DNA from: UKL13-3 sp943369665
GTDB taxonomy: Bacteria; Bacteroidota; Bacteroidia; UKL13-3
Direction: 5' to 3'
DNA length: 64,000 bases
NCBI GenBank assembly: GCA_943369665.1
Contig: CALRNX020000012.1
Location: forward strand, 62,001 to 126,000
This document shows positions 16,371 through 26,700 of this stretch, one piece after another; positions within the stretch are counted from its first letter, which is position 1; every line of letters starts with the position of its first letter. The position numbers were made by a program, and so were the translations under genes. The notes under the pieces were generated by a model. That model did no database searches, had not been told where the DNA came from, and was given only the letters and a program-made list of their open reading frames with translations.

Positions 16371-17633
16371 ATGATAGACGTAGTATTAGGATTACAGTGG
16401 GGTGATGAAGGAAAAGGAAAAATTGTGGATGTATTGACACCACAATATGATGTGGTTGCCAGGTTTCAGGGTGGACCAAATGCGGGGCACTCGTTGGAGT
16501 TTAACGGGCAAAAACATGTATTAAATACAATTCCTTCAGGTATTTTTCATGAGCATTGCATTAATATTATCGGCAATGGTGTGGTGATTGATCCTGTGAC
16601 CCTCAAAAAAGAGATTGAGAAAGTTGCGGCCTCTGGAGGAAACCCGAAAAAGAACTTATTTATTTCGCAAAAAGCGCATTTGATCTTGCCTACACACAGG
16701 TTGGTAGATGCGGCCAGCGAAGCGCACAAAGGGGAACATAAAATTGGCTCTACTTTACGCGGAATCAGTCCTACGTACCAGGATAAGATAGGCAGAAGCG
16801 GTTTGCGTATTGGCGATATTTTGTCTCCTAATTTCAGGCAAAAATACAATACGGCAGTTGCTAACCACAAGGAGCTACTCGACAGGTTTAATTTTGAGTA
16901 TAACCTAGCCGACCATGAGCCTGCATTTTTTGAGGCGGTTGAGTTTTTAAAACAATTCCCGATCATCAATTCGGAATATGTCATTAATGATTTGATGAGC
17001 AAAGGAAAAAAAGTAATTGGAGAAGGAGCCCAGGGAACATTATTGGATATCGATTTCGGATCCTATCCTTTTGTTACGTCATCCAATACCATTACCGGAG
17101 GTGTTTGTAACGGTTTAGGCGTACCACCTCAAAAAGTAAATAAGGTATTTGGTATTTTTAAAGCATATGCAACACGTGTAGGAAGCGGACCGTTTCCAAC
17201 AGAGCAGGATAATGAAATCGGAGAGAAACTTCGTCAATTAGGGTTCGAATTTGGCGCGACAACAGGCCGGAAACGCAGAACAGGTTGGTTGGATTTGCCA
17301 ACACTTAAGTACGCGATCATGTTAAATGGGGTTACCGATCTGATTTGTACCAAAAGTGATGTGTTGAGTGGATTTGAAGAAGTACTGGTATGCGATGAAT
17401 ATGATATTGAAGGTAAGTTAACCAACGAAATTCCATTTAATGTTGCAGATGCCGTGATCAACCCGCAATACAAGTCGTTTAAAGGATGGGCAGAAGATTT
17501 AACCGGCATCCGCCAGTATAATGATCTTCCTCAAAACTTTAAAACCTATATGGATTATGTTCAGGGGCAAATCGGTACTAAATTGAGCATGATTTCTATC
17601 GGACCCGATAGGGAGCAAACTATCTTTATGTAA
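16371..17633 (+). CDS. purA: Adenylosuccinate synthetase
   Basis: A 420-aa PurA that makes adenylosuccinate from IMP, GTP and aspartate, the first committed step to AMP. The N-terminal P-loop-like motif LQWGDEGKGKIVD (residues 8-20) with catalytic Asp, and GPNAGHSLEF (about 36-45, catalytic His), are intact. IGEGAQGTLLDIDFGSYPFVTSSN and the aspartate-binding TTGRKRRTGWLD loop are also intact. Length matches the family and there are no lesions. A strong terminator follows 24 bp after the stop. Confidence 0.97.
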   Translation: MIDVVLGLQWGDEGKGKIVDVLTPQYDVVARFQGGPNAGHSLEFNGQKHVLNTIPSGIFHEHCINIIGNGVVIDPVTLKKEIEKVAASGGNPKKNLFISQKAHLILPTHRLVDAASEAHKGEHKIGSTLRGISPTYQDKIGRSGLRIGDILSPNFRQKYNTAVANHKELLDRFNFEYNLADHEPAFFEAVEFLKQFPIINSEYVINDLMSKGKKVIGEGAQGTLLDIDFGSYPFVTSSNTITGGVCNGLGVPPQKVNKVFGIFKAYATRVGSGPFPTEQDNEIGEKLRQLGFEFGATTGRKRRTGWLDLPTLKYAIMLNGVTDLICTKSDVLSGFEEVLVCDEYDIEGKLTNEIPFNVADAVINPQYKSFKGWAEDLTGIRQYNDLPQNFKTYMDYVQGQIGTKLSMISIGPDREQTIFM

Positions 17634-17656
17634 TAGGATTCTGATATTTTTTGATG

Positions 17657-17690
17657 AAAACCTCACTGGTAAAACGGTGAGGTTTTTTTA
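17657..17690 (+). terminator. Rho-independent terminator of purA
   Basis: A 9-bp stem AAACCTCAC (17658-17666) with GTGAGGTTT (17677-17685) runs into seven T residues. Confidence 0.9.
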
Positions 17691-17722
17691 TTTGAGGAAA
17701 GTGCTCAATACTTAGGATACCT

Positions 17723-17759
17723 ATAAAAAAGAAGGACTTCCCGATTGCTCAGAAAGTCC
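17723..17759 (-). terminator. Terminator of the giant beta-helix gene
   Basis: On the minus strand GGACTT (17759-17754) pairs with AAGTCC (17739-17734) around a 14-nt loop. A T-rich run TTCTTTTTTAT follows. It lies 28 bp after the 11.3-kb gene. Confidence 0.7.
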
Positions 17760-17787
17760 ATTCTCTATTTTCATACCCCTATGAAAT

Positions 17788-20700
17788 TTAATCTTTAAGA
17801 ATTTTTACTACACGTGTTTCGTTGTTCAAAATTACTTTAACAAAGAAAAGCCCTTTTTTCAAATTTTCAAGCATGTCCAGGGTAATATTATTTAAACCCT
17901 CGGATATGCTATATTGATGGCTTAAAATTACTTTGCCTTGCATATCAATGAGCGTAATGGTTGCCATTTCTGTAACATCAGATGGGATAATAAGGTGGAT
18001 ATTATCATTAAATGGATTAGGGTAAACCACTACTTGTTCAAGTTTGGTACTTAATGCCTTATTGAAATCAACTTTTACCACCTGTGAGGTTGCAGATGAG
18101 CCATCTATATCCACCGAGATCATACGGTAGTATATCGTTGATGCATTATTCATGTCAAGTTGCGCATCCAAATGAGTGAGTTGGTATTCGGTAAGCGTTG
18201 CGCTGTTGCCTTTTGCTTTTACAGTACCAATTTGCTTAAATGATTTTCCATCAGCTGATGCCTGAATGATAAATTTATGGGCATTTATTTCTGATGCGGT
18301 TGACCAGTAAACGATCACGTTCTTTGAGCTGCGTTGTGCAATGAACTTGGTGAGTGTAACAGGAACGGGACTGGCTAAATTTTCATCAGCACCCATATAT
18401 GGCCGCACTGAATTTCTTGCTTCCCCATCAAAGTCGGTAGTATAATTAAGCACCGGTGTTCCCCCGAGATCAAAGTCTCCAATTGAAGCCCCACTCAGAT
18501 GCAAATCGGCAGCAGCAGTATTGCTAAAGTTTACGTTTTTGCTGATCGAGTTTGCGTCACCAAGTGATAATGTTTTCCATGATGCCAGATCACCGGTTGT
18601 TGTTCCCCATAAGGTTAAGTTTGCCGGGTTTACACTATAGAAATTGTTGTAGTCATTGATCGAACTGATCCATGATGAATCCGGGCGTGTTCCTTCGTTC
18701 CCGATTGCATAATGCAAGCCAGGTGACGATACCGTATTTATGAATAAATTATTCTGCATCACAATTGGCTGGTAAGATTGGGTTATCAAACTATTTTCTC
18801 CACGGTGGAAAGCAAATGATGAAACAGGTTGTCCACTTGTATTGCCAATATGTATGGAGTTATAGAAATAGAAATGAACATTTCCATTAGCACCAGTTAC
18901 CATAACACCATTCAGCTGCACGGAATCAGATGGGTTGTTGGTAAGCGAAATCATATTGTTATGGATTGCAGTTGCCGAATCTAAGAAGCGCATATATAAT
19001 CCGTTAGCTGTACCGCGTATGGTATTTCCACTGGCAAGAGAATGGTTTTTGATATTATAGATGATGTTATGATGGATACTTCCAGGGAAATTGGATGCTG
19101 TGACACCAGAAACGTTTGTTGCAGCAGTAGTGTTGGTTCCCGTTATTTCATAGATGGTATTATAGCCAACTTCACTTGTTGGGCCATATCCTCCAGCAGG
19201 GAAACAATAAATACCCTGTGCCACAATACTTCCTCCTGTATAAGCAGCCGCAGTCGAATTAGAGCTTAAATTGGATATTCTATTGTGTAAAATATGACAA
19301 GACGGATATGGAGATCCTGAAGAAAAACTTATTCCCCTGATAACCGCTCCGGTTGCAATATTTGAATTGGTCATGTTGGCAACCCTGTTATGCTCAATGG
19401 TTACAAGTGTATTCACTAGTGCATTGGTATTACTGATACCAACGATTGCTGCCGTACCGGCATTGGTGATACTATTTGCATTAACAGAGTCTCCAATCAA
19501 ATTGTAGTTCACGAGGGCATTTCCGCGGGTAACCACAATCCCTGTAACAGCTCCGCCTCCCGTATTTGTTTTTGTAAAGTTGCGAACAATGTTCCGAGAA
19601 ACGGTTGAAACCGAAAGAGAATCGAATGATGCTGAAATACCAATAAATGCGGTTGTTCCATTATGAACCCACGGTGTTCCTCCCGCATTGATCGTTGTAC
19701 CCCCAATGGTATTATGCGTAATGGTATTGTAATTAGACGCTGCAGCAAATAAAATTGCAGTTTGTGCAGTTGTAGGGATCGTAGCGGAGTTATAATAAAT
19801 ATTGTTGTTGCCGATATACCAGTTTCCACCATTTCCCGTTGCACTTATATTGATCGCACTGGTTGTAAAATTGAATATTTCATTGCTGTCAATTTTGTTG
19901 TAATGATTTGAAGCAGCAGCATTTCCACTACTGTAGATCGCATTAGCAGGAATTCCGGCTGCGGTTGACAGGTCGCGGATTTTATTACTGATAATTGTAT
20001 TGCTATCATTACCCAAAGCTTTGGTTGTCGACCCAATAAGAATGGTGCCACTTGTAGACACTGTATTTGCACTTTCAATTGTCAAATTCCTCAAGGTATT
20101 GTATCGGGCATCGTTGGTAAAGCTAATGGCAGGACCAGTTGTAGCTGTTGTACGGGTATTCCGTATGGTCCATTCACTAGTTGTGCCTCCGTCTGGTCTG
20201 CCATCAAACATTAAATTGTCAACACCATCAAAAGCAATAAGTGCACCTGCACTACCTGCATCTCCTGCGGTTACACGTGCTGTAACCGATGCAGCCGGAC
20301 GAATGGTTACTTTCCATGGTGTTCCATTGGTCATAATTTGGTTGAAATAAATAGGGAATACTTCTCCTACTGTTCCATCATAATCACTTTGTAATTCAAA
20401 CAGTACATCACTAACAAGTTCTGAATTGTTGAGCAAATTGGCTACAACCGTTAAGCTGGTATATGTACCTGTTGCACCTATGGTAAAATTACCACCTAGA
20501 GGGGCTAGTGTAGGTGTTAATGGATTGTTTATGTCTTCATCGGCTCCCATGTACGGATACACAGATGCCCGGGCTTCTCCATCAATATCGGTAGGAATGC
20601 TGCCAATATAACGTCCTGCAAAACTATTGTTGCCAATTGTTGGTGATGTTAAATGAAGATCGGTAGAGGAAACAAAGGCTACGGAAGAGTTTATAGATGA

Positions 20701-23700
20701 CAAATCCTGAAGTGAAGCAGTTTTCCAAGCTGCAAAATCTCTTGCCGTGCCGTTCCATTCACCAACCGTAGATGCATTGGTACTGTACAAATCATTGTAA
20801 TTTGCCTGCCACGAACCTCCGGTACTTCCTATTGCATAGTTCTCAACACTGCCTGTACGAATATTGTTAAAGATATTATTTTTAACAGTAGTGACTGAAG
20901 TTCTTAATTTTCGGAAGCCGTAAGATTTTACATCGGGGCTTGCACCTGCATAATTACCTTCAATGGAAACCGAATTGTGAAGCACATTGACTGTTCCGGA
21001 AGTTGAGTCCATAATACCAACCACTCTGGCATTTGATGAAATAAGCGTACCTAAACTTACCATATTATTGGCAATTGTCCAGTTTGCCCCTGCAAATAAA
21101 TTAATACCAATTACCAATGCATCTGTATTAGAACTCGTATTTAAGAAATCGTATACTTTGTTGCGGGCGATTATACCTGAACCGGTTGTACTACCCACAT
21201 TGATTCCATTGCATCGGGTAGGAGATACTCCCGATGGTCCTCCATCAGATGATAAATTTGAAATGGTATTGTCTACAATTTGCTGGTTGGTATTGGCACT
21301 GCTGGTATAGATACCTTGAACAGCCGAGGTGTTGCTGGATACCGTTACTGTAGCAACAGAAAGTTTATGAATAGTATTATTTCGAATAACTATTGCATCG
21401 GTTGTGTTCGATCCTGTGTGAGAAATACCTCGATGACCAACCGCATTGGTTGTACCTGTAGAGGTAATATTGGCAATGGTGTTGTTATATATTGTTGCTA
21501 TGGGAGTACTGGTGATGGTAATGCTCAGATGTGTACCAAGCAATGCACTCGTGATGCTATTGCTAGTTGTTAAATGACCAATGGTGTTACCGTTAATACT
21601 CACTCTTCCGCCTGTTACTTCAATTCCTGCATATGTTCCCGTGGCGGTTCCGGTGAGTGCTATATTTTGAATGGTATTGTTTTTTATAAAAGTCGAGTCC
21701 TGAGTTCCTACTGCACACACAATTCCTCTCCATGCAATTCCTCCGCTATTTGTCCATGCTGATCCTCCTGCATTTGCAGCAGTTCCTCCGATTGCATTTC
21801 CGATAATCTGATTGGTATTTCCGGCCGAAAGTAAACGGATAGCTGTTTGCGCTGTAGCTGCGGCAGCGGTCATGTAAAATTGATTGTTGTTAATGTTCCA
21901 TCCATTGCCATTCCCAGTTGCAGTAACATGTACGCCACTGGCAGACCAGTTGAATATTTGATTATCAAGAATGTCAATGCCATGGTTGGTTGCTTCATCT
22001 GTTCCATTTGAAAAAATGGCATTAGCCGGCATACCTATGCTATCTGATCGGTCTCTGATGATATTGTATCGAATGATATTAGAATCGTTTCCAAGCGTAC
22101 CTGTTGTGGTTGAAAAGAGGATCGTTCCACTTGTAGCAACAGCATTTGCACTTTGGATATTCAAATACTCGAGTATGTTGTGTTGGGCTTCATTGATAAA
22201 ACGAATTGTTGGTGTAAATGTTCCATCAGCTCTTTTGTTACGAATCGTCCACTTAATATTCGTCATATCGCCTGATCCTCCAGGTCGTCCATCAAAATAA
22301 ATATGATGTGTTGCATTCAAATCGATCAATGGCATATCAGCATTCGGTATCCCGGCAGTCGTTAGCATACTGGATACATTACCTTCCGGACGAATGATTA
22401 CTTTGATAGAAGAATCGGAGCGGCTAATATTATCGAATGATAGCGGGAAAGATTCTCCGGTTGTTCCATCGTAATCGGCAAGCAATTCCACTGTAACATC
22501 ACTTGTGAAGTGATTTTGTTTCAGATATGCAAGTGCATCGGTTATTTTTTGGTAATTACCACTTGCTCCAACAGTAATTGTTCCCCCTGCTATGATAGGA
22601 AGGATACGATACAACTGAATCGTTCCGCTAATTGGAAAAGCACCGGCCAATAAATCAACACTGTCGGGAGTGTTTGCAAAAGAAATACCACTGCTGGCAC
22701 CAACGTTTGTATTTTCCGAAAAGTCTTGGGCTACAATGAAATATTGGATACTGTCTCCTCCCGATACAGCTCCTCCCAATAGTAGATTATAGTCGATTGT
22801 AAAGTTAAAAGGGCTCGTAGTGTTTGATGCTTCCACCCATTTCCATCCGTTATCTCCGGAAGTATTTCCGACATACGCATTATCGTCAGTTGTTTTTTTG
22901 TAATACAAACGAGGCTTGTGTGCAGAGGTGTCAATTCCGGATACATCTGTAATACTTGCAAATCCTATTAATGTAGGACTTGTAGTTGAAACGGTATTTA
23001 ACAGTGGAGTAAAGGAAACAGTTGGGTTAACCATATCCACAACTTTTTCATAAGCACCTATTGTTGGGTTGGTAGCATCACGCAGTGTATCAATAATGTC
23101 ATTTGTAATTCCCGAGATTGGAGTCCCTGCTCCCTCAGCTGGTGAGGTTGGTAATGGAATCAGTAATGATGAACTGTTAAATAAAGGATTAGTACCCACA
23201 CTTTGCTGGTCGAATGCTCCACCATTGGCGAGTTTCCAGTCGGCTAATGTTATTGCATTTGTATTATAGTATCCAACCCCCACAGTTCCACTTGCATTCA
23301 TGTATAATAAGTTATTGTTGGAAGTGATACTAGAAGAGGCCGTTCCAAACCTCAAACAATTTTTGGTGCCACTTCCTCCTCTTGTAATGCTTACGATATT
23401 ATTTTTTATGATAACATTAGATGCTTCGGTTAGTTGGTAAATTCCGTATGTTGTTCCAGCTGTTGCATCCGGATAACTTAAGTCAATTGTGTTGTAATAG
23501 TAATGTACACCATCAGAACCACTGCTGTAGATACCATAGATAGTTCCTGTTAAGCTGTTGAAGTTATAAATAAGATTATTGGACACTATATTCTCAAATC
23601 CAACGGGAGCATCATTTGCTGAGCTATATATTCCATAAGCAGTACCCGATTGTGTGGTAGCCGAATTGTGTGTATCATGAATCTTGTTTTTTGAAACGTT

Positions 23701-26700
23701 AATACGTTTGTTCAATGTTCCTAATTCAATACCTTCAAAGGTAGTGACAGCAACCCTGGTGGCCCGTGTTATATCATTTCTTTCAATGAGGCAGCTATCC
23801 ATATTGGTATATTCAATGCCTATTGAATAAAAATCGCGAATGGTGCTGTTAATTATATTATTATTTTGAGTGTTTAATCCATTTCCATTAATTACTGCAC
23901 CATAGTATCCGCCAATAAGGGTACAACCTGTCACCGTAAGATTTGATGCATTGTTTCCTGCTAAATTTACATCTGTAGATGAAGCCGAAGCTACAATACA
24001 CGCACCATTATCTACTGTTGTAGTTGTACTTGCAGAAAGGTCAATTACACAATCAACAATTGAGTCGTAATCGGCTTCATTTGTAAGGTTGATTCCCCAA
24101 TCAAAGTCTGCAGCTAAGCCTCTAATATAGATGTTACGAAGTATAATATAATCGGCACCATCAAGTTTGATAATATGGCGTGCGGATGTATTTGGGGTAA
24201 ATTGAAGTGTATCGCCATGTCCATTAAATGTAATCGTGTTAATTAATGAACTTCCGGCAACTTGAGGAATAACAAGCTGTTCAACGTAAGGGCCGTTTCC
24301 AGGTACAACATCAAATACTACAGGGCCAAGTATACCACATGAAAGAGCATTTACAGCTGATGTAAATGAATTGAAATTAGAGCTACCCGTTGGCAAAGAT
24401 GCATCAATGGTATAACTTCCGGCTGCAAGTGCTGCACATAACGATTGGCTTGCTGTATCATTTTCCTGTGTTCCATCGGCTATTCCATTTACGGACTTAA
24501 TATATGCTCTAAGGTTTACAGGGCCTGATAAATTGTATTGTGCCGTAAAACTTAATTGTTGACTTGAAAGAGTAGCTATTGATAAGCCAGAAAATACTTC
24601 TGAAACAGGAGTTACTCCATCTGTATATTCTATTTCAAGATCAGTAATAACTATCGAAGATGAATTGTTTTTTATATTTACGGTTATAGTTTGATTCCCA
24701 GCTGCTACAGGTTGTTGGGGAGCTATCCATAAGAGTTCACCATCAATTGGAGGGGGAGTATATTCAATTGCTCCTAAATCGGGAGTGTTGTTTGGACGGA
24801 CAATTCCTGAAAAATCTGTAAACACACCTACACTATCACCATAGTCATTTAAAGAAAACGCCTTTGGTGTATAATTGTTGATAAGCGGGTCAGTAAAATT
24901 AGGATTCTTGGTCAAACTTTGTTGGTCATAAGCACTTGAATTCACTAATTTCCAATCGGCAAGTGTAGTCTGTCCTGAGTTGAAATACCCAATACCATTT
25001 GTTCCTGCCGGAGCATTCATGTAAAGATCATTTTTGTTGGATATAATTGCAGAGGTTATGGTAGCGAAATACAAGCAATATTTAACACCGGTACCTCCAC
25101 GTGTTATCGAGATAATATTATTCCGAAAATCAATATTGGTTGCAGCGGTAGTTTGAAAAAAACCTCTTGTTATACCTGCAGTAGCCGCAGCATAATCAAG
25201 TGAAATGGTATTGTGATAATAATAAGCACCATCAGATCCGGAATTATACAAAGCATAGATAGTTCCCGATCCGCTGTTAAAGTTATAGATAATATTATTG
25301 GTTATGCGGTTTTCAAATCCTACAGGCGCATCGTTTGCAGAAGAGAAAATACCATAAGCGGATCCTGTTATCACAGATGCAGCATCATGGGTATTATGTA
25401 TTCTATTTGCATTTATTCTTGATTGCTTATTTCCGGCTCCCAGCTCTATACCTTCAAAGGTTGTAACCGTTGTTCGGTTGGCACGATGAATATTGTTGTT
25501 TTCAACAGTTGTCGAGTCATTATAAGTTAGTTCTACACCTATGGAGTAAAAATCCCGGATAATATTATTCGAAATAGTATTGTGCATCGAATAGTTGGAT
25601 ACATTACCATTGATAATAACTGTTTGAAAACCCCCAATTAATTCACAGTTTTTTACAGTAAGATAATTAGTGTTGTTCCCTCCTAGATTAATGTCTGTTG
25701 TTGAGGCAGAAGCCGCTATACAGGCTGCATTATCAGCAGCGGTGGCGGTGTTTAACGAAAGGTCTACCGTACAGTTTAATATGGAATCATAATCAGCGCC
25801 ATTTGTTAAGTGAATTCCCCAATCAAAATCAAGGGCTAATCCTACAATATTTAAATTTTTGATCGTTACATAGTCGGCTCCATCAAGTTTAAGAATATGT
25901 CGGTTAGCGGCAGTGGGTGTATGTTGTATGGTCTGATTGTTTCCATTGAAGGTGAAAGTATTTATGCTTGATAATCCAAGTATTTCAGGAATAACAAGTG
26001 CTCCTGTGTATGGACCTGTTCCTGTTGTAATTTCAATTGTAACCGGTCCGGTTAAGCAACCAGTATTAAGTGTTGTTTGCAAAGATGCCAATGTTTGGAA
26101 ATTAGTAGGGCTATTGGCAGTGGTGGAGTTTAATGTATATGAAGAACCATTAAGTTCAACCCCAATTTCATATGCGTTGGCTGCAGGTGGTGTCGTAACA
26201 CTATTTACGTCAGATGCAACGACTCCTGCTGGTAATGAACGAATATTTACATTTACAGCACCGCTATCTTGTGCTATAACATAATAAAAGATGGAATCTC
26301 CTGTGCTTATGCCCCCCATATCACTTGATAAAACAGGAAAGTTCCAGGTTCCATTTGTAGTTGTGCCGCTTATCAATGTGCCGGGTTGTGATACCCAAAT
26401 GCCTACGCTGCTTTTACGGTAATATATCCTGGGAACCAATGCTCCTGCCAAGTATACCCCGGTTTGGTCATTAATGGTTGCAGTGAGCATTCTATCGGAA
26501 GTTGAGCAGGTTTTACTCAAATTGGTGTAGCTAATGGAAGGTGCTGTAAAATCAAGTCCAACGCCATCAAATTCGTCTGCTCCCATATCCGGAATTGACC
26601 CACCTCCATTTACAGAACCTACAGGTCCCGGACGAATATCTCCGTCAAAATCATACATTACGTTTGCAAGTATTAATGCATTCGACTCCATTGAGTTTGG

